Positions 1 through 8,437 of a DNA stretch of 8,566 nt are shown here, in pieces. The DNA is taken from assembly GCA_015663215.1 (NCBI GenBank), contig DQSP01000186.1, forward strand, positions 1-8,566, written 5' to 3'. The notes below the pieces were generated by a model. It made no database searches and had not been told where the DNA came from. It worked only from the letters and a program-made list of their open reading frames with translations. This DNA comes from Sulfurimonas sp. (lineage in GTDB: Bacteria > Campylobacterota > Campylobacteria > Campylobacterales > Sulfurimonadaceae). Made by a program: the position numbers and the translations under genes. The stretch's first letter is position 1, and every line of letters starts with the position of its first letter.

Positions 1-169
1 CTTCTGCTGCAACTGTTTCAGTTTCAATGGCTTTAACTTCTTGTACTTCTTGTACTTCTGATGCATTTGTAGCCTCATTTTTATCCGTATCCACTGCTAT
101 ATCTTTTGAACTACAGCCACCAAACATTAAAAGTGCTGCTACAACACTTGAGATTACTATGCTTTTCAT
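1..169 (-). CDS. pal: Pal peptidoglycan-associated lipoprotein, N-terminal part (cut by window edge)
   Basis: Only the first 56 codons are in the window; the gene runs off the left edge. It starts at an ATG with the ribosome-binding site AAAGGAAA (176-183). The protein begins MKSIVISSVVAALLMFGGC, a short lipoprotein signal peptide whose lipobox (F-G-G-C) puts the lipidated cysteine at residue 19. A polar, acidic linker follows, with a small EVQ-EVQ-EVK repeat at residues 38-46. The OmpA-like peptidoglycan-binding domain that would prove the identity is outside the window. The call therefore rests on the lipoprotein signal plus position directly after tolB, where Pal (Omp18 in Campylobacter) is expected. 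Pal is anchored in the outer membrane, binds peptidoglycan and interacts with TolB and TolA. A promoter lies just upstream, so it may be transcribed both with tolB and alone. Another envelope lipoprotein is the main alternative. Confidence 0.85.
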   Translation of the reverse strand, partial: MKSIVISSVVAALLMFGGCSSKDIAVDTDKNEATNASEVQEVQEVKAIETETVAAE

Positions 170-175
170 ATTTTA

Positions 176-183
176 TTTCCTTT
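176..183 (-). promoter_or_regulatory. Ribosome-binding site of pal
   Basis: Read on the minus strand the sequence is AAAGGAAA, followed by TAAAAT and the ATG at 167-169. The AGG core is a normal distance from the start codon, which fixes the start of the lipoprotein. Confidence 0.75.
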
Positions 184-194
184 GAGTTTTTAAA

Positions 195-216
195 TTATAA
201 ATATTATACCAAAAAA
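195..216 (-). promoter_or_regulatory. Probable sigma-70 promoter of pal (extended -10)
   Basis: The tolB-pal gap carries TTTTTTGGTATAAT on the minus strand. It has a perfect TATAAT -10 box at 203-208 preceded by TGG, so it fits the extended -10 form TGnTATAAT, and just upstream is a run of T. There is no TTGACA-like -35 box at the usual spacing. Epsilonproteobacterial housekeeping promoters are known for a strong -10 with a T-rich stretch in place of the -35. Transcription would start near 195-197, giving a leader of about 27 nt before the pal ATG. The region is AT-rich, so a chance match is possible, but the fit and position are good. Confidence 0.65.
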
Positions 217-231
217 TATAAAATTTATATT
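215..231. repeat. AT-only palindrome after the tolB stop
   Basis: Two 8-nt arms, AATATAAA (215-222) and TTTATATT (224-231), form a perfect inverted repeat around one base, 5 nt past the tolB stop codon. On the minus strand a run of six T follows, overlapping the left arm's last base, which resembles an intrinsic terminator. The stem has no G-C pair and almost no loop, so it would be weak. It overlaps the upstream part of the pal promoter. It may only reflect base composition. Confidence 0.35.
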
Positions 232-235
232 AAAT

Positions 236-1486
236 TTACCAGTCCATTGACTGTACTTTTCCATATTTTAGAGGGAAAAGGTAGTTTTTATTATGGTTTA
301 GGCGAATAATTCCTATTGAACTTTGATTTTTATAGTTTTTTATAAAAAGAATTGCATCACCATCTACTGAAAATCGAGGAAATTCATTTACTCCAGTAGC
401 TGTCAAACGGCGAATAAAATCAGTTTTCATCGAAATAAGATGTAAGTTGAAAGTATTTCGTTCAAAAGCATTTGATGTTTCTCTTGCTTTATAAACTATA
501 TATTCTCCATTTGAGCTACATGCAGAATTACTTTTACCATAATACACCATCTGTTCTACTTCTTTCGTATCTAATCTTTTTGAAAAAACATTTGGATACC
601 CTAAACGTGAAGATATAAAAATAATACGATTTTTATCCATAAATTGTGCATTTACATCAATACCACCGTATGTCGTTTCACGTTTATATTTTTTACTTGC
701 CACATTATAGGTATAAATATCTGGTTGCCCATTTTTAGCCATTGTTAAAAGAAGTGTTTTACCATCACGACTTACATCTGAACATATCATCATACCATCC
801 GAAGATATAACACTTGAAATTTTCAATGTTTTTATATCTACATGTTTTAATGTTGGTATTAAACCATCAAGCGATGTATAGTAAAAGGCATTTTGTGCTT
901 TGTTCGCCCATTTTGGAAATAGGTTAAACCCACCTTTAACTATTACATGTTGATACGACAGAGAGTAATCAGATATTACAATTTCACTTTTTTTAGGTCC
1001 AACAATACGCGAAAATATTACCTTTCGTTTCATCCATTCTACTGATGGCTCGCCCATAAACTTATTAACATCAAAAGCCATTGCATGACTCACAAACATA
1101 TATATATTTTGTCTACTTACTTTATAACTTTTTAAAAAAACTGGAGCATCTTCTTGAATTATTTTCATATCAATATTGAGTGCCCCTGAATCATCTTCAT
1201 ACATTTTATATCGAAGGACATAGTTCATGTTTTTATTTTCAACCATAACATCAGTAGCATTATAATGGGTGGATCTATGATACCTATCTACATTAAAGAG
1301 ACTCAGCACATTTAAATCAGCTACAAGTGCTTTAAAAAACTGTAACTTAAATGTATTGTTATAACTAATCGAAGCATCTTCAACAGCTATAGATGGTAAT
1401 GCATCAACTTGTTTAATAACTTCAATAGTTGCATCACCTGCAAATACAAGTTTAAATAGTAGTAGTAATGAAAATAGTATCTTCAA
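236..1486 (-). CDS. tolB: TolB, periplasmic beta-propeller of the Tol-Pal system
   Basis: 416 residues, near the usual TolB length. It starts at a TTG, chosen because it gives a clean signal peptide (MKILFSLLLLFKLVFA, likely cut after residue 16), has the ribosome-binding site AAGGA 6 nt upstream, and because the next Met is only at residue 81. Residues about 17-150 match the expected position of the TolB N-terminal alpha/beta domain. Residues about 190-400 carry around five PD40/WD40-like beta-propeller blades with recurring patterns such as SRDGKTLLLTM (239-249), RIIFISSRLGYPNVF (287-301), SSNGEYIVYK (324-333) and FPRFSVDGDAILFI (369-382). In the family, TolB binds Pal through the propeller and TolA through its N-terminus, linking inner-membrane energy to the outer membrane during constriction. 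The gene begins 2 nt after the tolA stop and is followed by pal, the standard tolB-pal order. Confidence 0.95.
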   Translation of the reverse strand: MKILFSLLLLFKLVFAGDATIEVIKQVDALPSIAVEDASISYNNTFKLQFFKALVADLNVLSLFNVDRYHRSTHYNATDVMVENKNMNYVLRYKMYEDDSGALNIDMKIIQEDAPVFLKSYKVSRQNIYMFVSHAMAFDVNKFMGEPSVEWMKRKVIFSRIVGPKKSEIVISDYSLSYQHVIVKGGFNLFPKWANKAQNAFYYTSLDGLIPTLKHVDIKTLKISSVISSDGMMICSDVSRDGKTLLLTMAKNGQPDIYTYNVASKKYKRETTYGGIDVNAQFMDKNRIIFISSRLGYPNVFSKRLDTKEVEQMVYYGKSNSACSSNGEYIVYKARETSNAFERNTFNLHLISMKTDFIRRLTATGVNEFPRFSVDGDAILFIKNYKNQSSIGIIRLNHNKNYLFPLKYGKVQSMDW

Positions 1487-1488
1487 TT

Positions 1489-2157
1489 TTATTCCTTAGA
1501 TATAAGTATCACAATAGTTCTACTTGATATTTTTTCTGGATTTCTAGGGAAAGTGACATACATCAACCTTTCCCTAATTTTATCAGCTTCTGCATTTAAT
1601 GCATCGTTGTTAGAGTAGTTTAATACCCTAAAGTCCAAAACCTTTCCTAAGGAATCTAACTCAATGACAGTTTTAACTCTACTGCCTTCAGAGTTAGCTG
1701 GAACTCTAAAGTAACTATAAACAATTGCTTGAATTTTAGCCAAATATTCATTAACTTCATCCGCACTCGAATTTTGTTTTGTCACTTTACTTACTTGTTT
1801 AGATATTGGTTTCACATCATTTTTACTTGAAGTTTTAATCTTTTTTTGTATCTCAAAAAGTCGTTTAGAATCTTTTTGTTTAACTTTTTTAGGAGTAATT
1901 TTTTTTGTCCATACATCTGAAAACAGGTTATTTACATCTATATTTTTATCTATTGGCTCTTCAATAGCTTGTTCTTTAATTTTTTCTATTTCTACTTTTG
2001 AAATCATGAGTGAGATAGAAATAAACTTATCTTTTTTTAAAGCAAATGTTTTAGAACTTTGAGGGTTAAATAGGAGTATTGTAAAAAGCAAAAAGAAAAG
2101 AGTAAAGAGAGCAAAAGCAATAAAACCACTAAAATAAAAGTTTGTATTGTTATCCAT
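1489..2157 (-). CDS. tolA: TolA/TonB-like energy-transducing protein (TonB C-terminal domain)
   Basis: 222 residues from the ATG. One N-terminal transmembrane helix (about residues 8-30) follows a short cytoplasmic tail. Next comes a charged, Lys-rich periplasmic linker (about 40-130; KKITPKKVKQKDSKR at 85-99) and a C-terminal domain (about 135-220) with the TonB/TolA pattern YLAKIQAIVYSYFRVP then VKTVIELDSLGKVLDFRVL. The architecture fits TolA or TonB: anchored in the inner membrane, driven by the adjacent TolQR-type motor and reaching across the periplasm to TolB/Pal or a receptor. It lies between tolR and tolB, which favours the TolA role. It is much shorter than E. coli TolA and lacks its long helical domain. 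The transmembrane helix has Ser10 but Ala14 where the usual S-x3-H motif has His. The ATG overlaps tolR by 8 nt; a TTG at 2166 with AGAAG 6 nt upstream would add three residues and is a real alternative. Confidence 0.88.
   Translation of the reverse strand: MDNNTNFYFSGFIAFALFTLFFLLFTILLFNPQSSKTFALKKDKFISISLMISKVEIEKIKEQAIEEPIDKNIDVNNLFSDVWTKKITPKKVKQKDSKRLFEIQKKIKTSSKNDVKPISKQVSKVTKQNSSADEVNEYLAKIQAIVYSYFRVPANSEGSRVKTVIELDSLGKVLDFRVLNYSNNDALNAEADKIRERLMYVTFPRNPEKISSRTIVILISKE
1493..1497 (-). promoter_or_regulatory. Ribosome-binding site deciding the TTG start of tolB
   Basis: AAGGA on the minus strand lies within the last two sense codons of the upstream gene (AAG GAA TAA), 6 nt from the TTG at 1484-1486. 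It supports a non-ATG start and suggests that tolB translation is coupled to the upstream gene. Confidence 0.7.
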
Positions 2158-2542
2158 TGGTTGCAAGCGAAACTTCTGTAAATCCAGCTTGTTTTACAGC
2201 TGCAAGTATTGACATAACTAAACCGTAATCCAAACTTTTATCTGCACTAATAAGTACCGTCGCTTTTTTATCAAGCTTTTTTGAATAGTTAGAGAAATTA
2301 TCCGTAAAACTATTTAAAAGATAAGTATCTTTGTTTATTTTTATCTTTTTATCTTTATCAATTGATATGTGAACTGGTGGAATTTTAGAAAGTTGTTGAG
2401 ATGTTGAACCTTGTGGTAATCTAATATTTTCTTCATAAATAATATTTGGAGCGATTACCATTAGTATAGCTAGTAAAACAAGCATAACATCAACAAGGGG
2501 TGTAATATTCAACTCTGGTTTATCATCCCAATCATATAACAT
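2150..2542 (-). CDS. tolR: TolR/ExbD family proton-motor protein
   Basis: 130 residues, normal for ExbD/TolR. A short cytoplasmic N-terminus (MLYDWDDKPELN) leads into one transmembrane helix at about residues 13-32 (ITPLVDVMLVLLAILMVIAP). The helix contains Asp18, the single membrane-buried acid that carries protons in this family. The rest is a periplasmic domain ending in VLISADKSLDYGLVMSIL (96-113) and KQAGFTEVSLAT (117-128), the typical ExbD/TolR C-terminal fold. The protein works with the TolQ/ExbB homologue encoded just upstream to convert proton flow into motion of the TolA-like protein encoded just downstream. Its ribosome-binding site, AAGGTG (2548-2553), straddles the end of the upstream gene and sits 5 nt from the ATG. 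Sequence alone cannot firmly separate TolR from ExbD; position before tolA-tolB-pal favours the Tol role. Confidence 0.93.
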   Translation of the reverse strand: MLYDWDDKPELNITPLVDVMLVLLAILMVIAPNIIYEENIRLPQGSTSQQLSKIPPVHISIDKDKKIKINKDTYLLNSFTDNFSNYSKKLDKKATVLISADKSLDYGLVMSILAAVKQAGFTEVSLATNG

Positions 2543-2544
2543 AT

Positions 2545-3111
2545 CTACACCTTACGAGCTATAATCGCATCACTTTGCATTTGAAGATATGAGATAAGTT
2601 CAAAAGATTTTCTCTTGAGTACCTGATGATAAGTATAAGCAAAAATAGCCACAAAAATACCTGCTGCTGTTGCGATAAGAGCATCTGAAACACCACTTGC
2701 AATTATTGACATACTACCACTACTTTGACCTATGTGAGTAAAGGTGTCAAGAATTGAAACCACTGTTCCAAAAAGACCTATAAAGGGAGTTGTTGAGGCA
2801 AAGATAGAAAGGATTGAGAGTCCTTTTGTTGCTTCTTTGGTTGCAGCCATCATACCTAGGGCTAAAACTTCTTTTGAAATATTATTACTTGTTTTGATAA
2901 AATTATTTAAAAAAGAGTTTTCATTTACTGTAGTAGCACCCATTAAAAGTGAATCAAGTGAGTTACTTTCATTATTTAACCAAGTACTTATAGAAAAGTA
3001 TCTATAAAAAAACACCCAGTTGAGGAGAATAAAGTATACTGCTAAAAGAGCGAGTACACCTATTGTAACAGGATGGCTTTTAAGATAAAAATCTATTAAG
3101 TTGTTGAGCAT
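2545..3111 (-). CDS. tolQ: TolQ/ExbB family proton channel (MotA/TolQ/ExbB)
   Basis: 188 residues from the ATG at 3109-3111, 4 nt after the atpC stop. The frame is open further upstream, but that would run through atpC and add non-conserved sequence; 188 residues also fits the short ExbB-type proteins I recall in this group. Three transmembrane helices: about 16-36, about 99-121 (containing TPFIGLFGTV, 108-117) and about 141-163 (GVSDALIATAAGIFVAI, 140-156). The long cytoplasmic stretch lies between the first and second. The GLFGT and ALIAT motifs are hallmarks of the family and supply the pore threonines (Thr116, Thr148). Asp143 stands where ExbB and TolQ of E. coli have a conserved Glu in the channel. 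In the family a pentamer of this protein surrounds the TolR/ExbD helices and forms the proton path. No strong ribosome-binding site is visible, so translation may depend on coupling to atpC. Confidence 0.92.
   Translation of the reverse strand: MLNNLIDFYLKSHPVTIGVLALLAVYFILLNWVFFYRYFSISTWLNNESNSLDSLLMGATTVNENSFLNNFIKTSNNISKEVLALGMMAATKEATKGLSILSIFASTTPFIGLFGTVVSILDTFTHIGQSSGSMSIIASGVSDALIATAAGIFVAIFAYTYHQVLKRKSFELISYLQMQSDAIIARKV
2548..2553 (-). promoter_or_regulatory. Ribosome-binding site of tolR
   Basis: AAGGTG on the minus strand directly precedes the tolQ stop codon TAG, with 5 nt to the tolR ATG. The two genes are 2 nt apart, which suggests translational coupling that would keep the motor subunits in proportion. 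Confidence 0.75.
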
Positions 3112-3115
3112 ATTA

Positions 3116-3508
3116 TTATATAAGTCTCTGAGCAGCTGACTCAATTTTAGCTGAAACAGAAGCGATAGCAGAACTAGAGTCTGCAACATCACTTATAATT
3201 TTTTTAGCATCTTCTAGAGCTTGTGCAATCTCAGCTTCATTAGCACCACGGATAGCCGCAGCACCTTCAACTAAAATAATCACTTTTCCTTCGTCTACTT
3301 GAACAACACCCCAGTTGATAACAATAGCTTCAACTGATTTGTCTTCTTTTTCAACATCTATTACACCACTAGCTAAAAGTGTAGTTAAAGATGCATGTCC
3401 AGCAAGAACGCCAAATTCGCCCTCTTCACCAGGTAAAGTAACACCAATTACTTCACCATCAAAGATTTCGCCATTTGGAGTTAGGATTTCAAGTTTAAAC
3501 TTATCCAT
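3116..3508 (-). CDS. atpC: ATP synthase F1 subunit epsilon
   Basis: 130 residues, normal for bacterial epsilon. The N-terminal beta-sandwich (about 1-84) begins MDKFKLEILTPNGEIFDGEV and contains the family motif LPGEEGEFGVLAGHA (25-39). Two C-terminal helices (about 88-107 and 109-128), rich in Ala and Ser, follow. Epsilon sits on the rotor with gamma and the c-ring; its C-terminal helices can block ATP hydrolysis in many bacteria. I see no clear I/L-D-x-x-R-A ATP-binding motif in the helices, so the ATP-sensing form of regulation is not supported here. The ribosome-binding site AAAAGGA (3514-3520) is 5 nt from the ATG and directly abuts a hairpin that encloses the atpD stop codon. This is the last atp gene; tolQ follows after 4 nt. 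Confidence 0.97.
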   Translation of the reverse strand: MDKFKLEILTPNGEIFDGEVIGVTLPGEEGEFGVLAGHASLTTLLASGVIDVEKEDKSVEAIVINWGVVQVDEGKVIILVEGAAAIRGANEAEIAQALEDAKKIISDVADSSSAIASVSAKIESAAQRLI

Positions 3509-3513
3509 TATAG

Positions 3514-5828
<2,315 letters not shown>

Positions 5829-5839
5829 TGAATAATCCC

Positions 5840-7357
5840 TTAGTTAGCTATAAAACTAGCTTTAAACTCTTCAAGAGCTTTTATTAATAATGCTTTTGTG
5901 TCATCATCAACTTTTGAATTACTTCTAATATTCTCAAATATTTGAGGGTAAGATGCTTCAATAAATGGATACATTTCAGCTTCAAAACGAACTACATTAG
6001 ATGCATCCATATCATCTAAGAAACCTTCATTTCCAGCAAAAATAATAGCCACTTGCTTCTCAACAGGAATTGGAGAGAAAGGACCTTGTTTAAGAACTTC
6101 TACCATTCTTTGACCACGTTCAAGTTGTTGACGAGAAACAGCATCAAGATCAGAAGCAAACTGAGCAAATGCTTGAAGTTCACGATACTGTGCAAGATCA
6201 AGACGAAGAGTACCAGCAACTTGTTTAGTAGCTTTAATCTGTGCAGCACCACCAACACGAGAAACTGAAAGACCAACATTAATTGCTGGACGAACACCCG
6301 AGTTAAATAGGTCTGTTTCTAAGAAAATTTGACCATCAGTAATTGAAATAACATTTGTTGGAATGTATGCTGCAACATCACCCGCTTGTGTTTCAATAAT
6401 TGGAAGAGCAGTAAGTGAACCAGCTCCTTCTTCATCAGACATTTTTGCAGCACGCTCAAGTAAACGAGAGTGAACATAAAAAACATCACCAGGATAAGCT
6501 TCACGACCTGGAGGACGACGAAGGATAAGTGACATTTCACGGTATGCAACCGCATGCTTAGATAAATCATCATAAACAATTAGACCATGTCTAGCGTTAT
6601 CACGGAAATATTCTCCCATAGTAACACCAGTATATGGAGCTAAAAATTGAAGTGCAGCAGCTTCAGCAGCTGTTGAAGATACAACGATTGTATATTCAAG
6701 TGCACCATGCTCTTCTAAACGACGAACAATTTGTGCAACAGTAGACTCTTTTTGACCGATTGCTACATAAACACAAGAAACACCATTACCTTTTTGGTTA
6801 ATTATAGTATCTATTGCAACTGTAGTTTTACCAGTCTGTCTGTCACCAATGATAAGCTCACGTTGACCACGACCAATTGGAACAAGTGCATCAATTGCTT
6901 TGATACCAGTTGCTAAAGGCTCATGTACAGATTTTCGATTCATGATTCCAGGTGCTTTTTCTTCTACGAAACGTGTTTCAGTAGTTTCAATTGGACCTTT
7001 CCCATCAATAGGCTCACCAAGTGCATTAACAACACGACCAAGTAGTGCATCACCAACTGGAACACGTAAGAGTTTTCCAAGACGCTTAACACTCATACCT
7101 TCACGAAGTTTAGTACCAGCACCAAGTATTACAACACCTACTGCACTCTCTTCAAGGTTCATAACTAGACCTTGAGTAGCATCTTCGAACTCTACCATTT
7201 CACCAGCCATAACATTGCTAAGTCCGTAAACTTGTGCAACACCATCAGCGTAAGAAACAATTTTACCTGTTTCATTTATATCAACACTTAGTTCAAAGTT
7301 GTCGATACGTTCTTTAATTATTGAGCTGATTTCATCAGCTTGGATTTTTGCTACCAC
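5840..7357 (-). CDS. atpA: ATP synthase F1 subunit alpha
   Basis: 505 residues, normal length. It starts at GTG (7355-7357), with the strong ribosome-binding site AGAGGAGAA 5 nt upstream; no ATG fits better. The N-terminus, [18 protein letters not shown], is the usual delta-binding helix, followed by the beta-barrel (about 25-95). The nucleotide-binding domain has the P-loop GDRQTGKT (171-178), Walker B region [11 protein letters not shown] (259-269), the signature [10 protein letters not shown] (357-366) and the arginine finger Arg367 in SRVGG. The C-terminal helical domain contains [20 protein letters not shown] (385-404). Alpha binds nucleotide without hydrolysing it and gives the arginine finger to the beta active site. 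As I remember them, long stretches match the Campylobacter and Sulfurimonas proteins almost residue for residue, which is the best taxonomic clue in the window. Confidence 0.98.
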   Translation of the reverse strand: MVAKIQADEISSIIKERIDNFELSVDINETGKIVSYADGVAQVYGLSNVMAGEMVEFEDATQGLVMNLEESAVGVVILGAGTKLREGMSVKRLGKLLRVPVGDALLGRVVNALGEPIDGKGPIETTETRFVEEKAPGIMNRKSVHEPLATGIKAIDALVPIGRGQRELIIGDRQTGKTTVAIDTIINQKGNGVSCVYVAIGQKESTVAQIVRRLEEHGALEYTIVVSSTAAEAAALQFLAPYTGVTMGEYFRDNARHGLIVYDDLSKHAVAYREMSLILRRPPGREAYPGDVFYVHSRLLERAAKMSDEEGAGSLTALPIIETQAGDVAAYIPTNVISITDGQIFLETDLFNSGVRPAINVGLSVSRVGGAAQIKATKQVAGTLRLDLAQYRELQAFAQFASDLDAVSRQQLERGQRMVEVLKQGPFSPIPVEKQVAIIFAGNEGFLDDMDASNVVRFEAEMYPFIEASYPQIFENIRSNSKVDDDTKALLIKALEEFKASFIAN

Positions 7358-7362
7358 TATTG

Positions 7363-7371
7363 TTCTCCTCT
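7363..7371 (-). promoter_or_regulatory. Ribosome-binding site deciding the GTG start of atpA
   Basis: AGAGGAGAA on the minus strand lies in the 21-nt gap after atpH, 5 nt before the GTG (the GGAG core is 7 nt away). It is one of the strongest sites in the window, as expected for a subunit needed in three copies per complex. Confidence 0.8.
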
Positions 7372-7378
7372 TATCAAG

Positions 7379-7912
7379 TTAAATTGCTTTAATGATATGT
7401 TCTATCATTTGACTATCGATTCTATCTTTAGAGAAATTAATCTCAATTCCAAGACCTATTACTTCTACTTTAATACCATTAAAATCATTCTTTATAAATG
7501 TTAAAGTAATAGTAGAGTTAAACTTATTGTTTAAACCACTACTTAATTCAGTGATTACTTTAGCATCAATATCACTATCGCTGTAAATAATTCCTGAATA
7601 AGTCTTAGTAGAGTTTGCTATATCTTTTTTTAATTCACTTGCAATAGCAGGAATTATATTAATACGCTTATTTTCAACTAAAAGTTTAATTAAGTTGTTA
7701 ATCTGTTCAGACTGTGCTGACTTTACTGCGTTTAAAAGAATTGCAGATTTATCTGATGCATTTACATGTGGATTAGCAACTATGCTTACAAATTTATCAT
7801 CTGTAAATGAGTCTGCTAATACAGAAAAAACTTCTGAAACACTTTGCATCGTAGCTAAATCTGAACCTGTCTTTAAAGCTTTAATATATTTTTTTGCGAT
7901 CAGTTCTTCCAT
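7379..7912 (-). CDS. atpH: ATP synthase F1 subunit delta (OSCP-like)
   Basis: 177 residues, normal for bacterial delta. The N-terminal helical bundle (about 1-105) begins MEELIAKKYIKAL and holds NLIKLLVENKRINIIPAI (73-90), the well-conserved helix of this family. A C-terminal beta-rich part (about 106-160) and a final helix, RIDSQMIEHIIKAI (164-177), match the usual membrane-distal region that meets the b subunits. Delta sits on top of the alpha3beta3 ring and joins it to the b/b' stalk, holding the stator still while gamma turns. The sequence is less conserved than alpha or beta, as is normal. The ATG directly abuts the atpF stop (TAAATG, no gap). The ribosome-binding site AAGAAGG lies in the last Lys-Lys-Val codons of atpF, so the two are almost surely translated together. 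Confidence 0.95.
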   Translation of the reverse strand: MEELIAKKYIKALKTGSDLATMQSVSEVFSVLADSFTDDKFVSIVANPHVNASDKSAILLNAVKSAQSEQINNLIKLLVENKRINIIPAIASELKKDIANSTKTYSGIIYSDSDIDAKVITELSSGLNNKFNSTITLTFIKNDFNGIKVEVIGLGIEINFSKDRIDSQMIEHIIKAI

Positions 7913-8425
7913 TTAAGCAACCTTCTTCAAAATAACATTTGCCATAGCTTCTTTATCAAAGCTAGAAGAGCTTTGAGCAAGAGTCTCAGTAATTATATCT
8001 TCAACAACATCTCGAACCATTTTTCTTTGTGCATATTCTCTTGTAGAAGAACCTTGCTTAGTCAATGTTTCTAAATCTAACTCACATTGAGTCATAATAT
8101 TGTCATTTAAAATCTTATTCTCTTTTTTAGCAGTCACTTCCAACTCTTTTGCAAATTTCTCTGCATCAGATATTTTAGCAAGTGCCTCTTTTTTTAAAGC
8201 AACAGACTCATTAAGTTTTTCTTGAACCTTTTTCAATTCATCAGCGATTGCTTGACTTCTTGATGCAAAGAAATTCTTTGCAGGTTCTCCAACTAGATAC
8301 CAAACAAGCCCAGCAAATAATAAAAAGTTTACTGTACGTTGTACAATATCCGTCTCACCATGCCCAGCTTCAGATGCAAATGCATAAGTTGACATCATTA
8401 GTATTAGTACTAAAATTCTACTCAC
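7913..8425 (-). CDS. atpF: ATP synthase F0 subunit b
   Basis: 170 residues. It starts at GTG (8423-8425) with AAGGG 6 nt upstream; an ATG two bases earlier (8427) is out of frame and meets TGA at once. The N-terminus, MSRILVLILMMSTYAFASEA, looks like a cleavable signal peptide (possible cut after Ala17). A transmembrane helix follows at about 31-46 (VNFLLFAGLVWYLV) and then GEPAKNFFASRSQAI, typical of b. The remainder (about 55-150) is a long charged helix that would form the peripheral stalk with b' and contact delta. Ordinary b proteins begin directly with the membrane anchor, so the extra hydrophobic segment is unusual in general; whether it is cut or stays as a second helix cannot be told from sequence. 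The identity is supported by position between atpF' and atpH. Confidence 0.94.
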   Translation of the reverse strand: MSRILVLILMMSTYAFASEAGHGETDIVQRTVNFLLFAGLVWYLVGEPAKNFFASRSQAIADELKKVQEKLNESVALKKEALAKISDAEKFAKELEVTAKKENKILNDNIMTQCELDLETLTKQGSSTREYAQRKMVRDVVEDIITETLAQSSSSFDKEAMANVILKKVA

Positions 8426-8427
8426 AT

Positions 8428-8437
8428 TACACCCTTA
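8428..8437 (-). promoter_or_regulatory. Ribosome-binding site deciding the GTG start of atpF
   Basis: TAAGGGTGTA on the minus strand combines the stop codon of the upstream b' gene with an AAGGG ribosome-binding site, 6 nt before the GTG. The overlap of stop and site suggests that b' and b, which pair in the stalk, are made in step. Confidence 0.7.

Noticed and set aside
106..309. Plus-strand open frame crossing the pal-tolB gap
   Set aside because: It overlaps the start of pal, the promoter gap and the end of tolB on the opposite strand, has a composition typical of AT-rich antisense DNA, and lacks a recognisable domain.
2158..2166. TTG start for tolA (adds three residues)
   Set aside because: An ATG three codons later gives the same protein core and a smaller overlap with tolR. 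The AGAAG before the TTG is only a weak site. Not fully excluded.
3112..3192. Longer N-terminus for tolQ reaching into atpC
   Set aside because: The 27 extra codons lie within the atpC coding region and add no conserved sequence. The ATG at 3111 gives a protein of the expected size 4 nt after the atpC stop.
6900..7175. Plus-strand open frame antisense to atpA
   Set aside because: It is fully covered by conserved atpA sequence; its Ser/Pro/Arg-rich composition is a reverse-complement effect.
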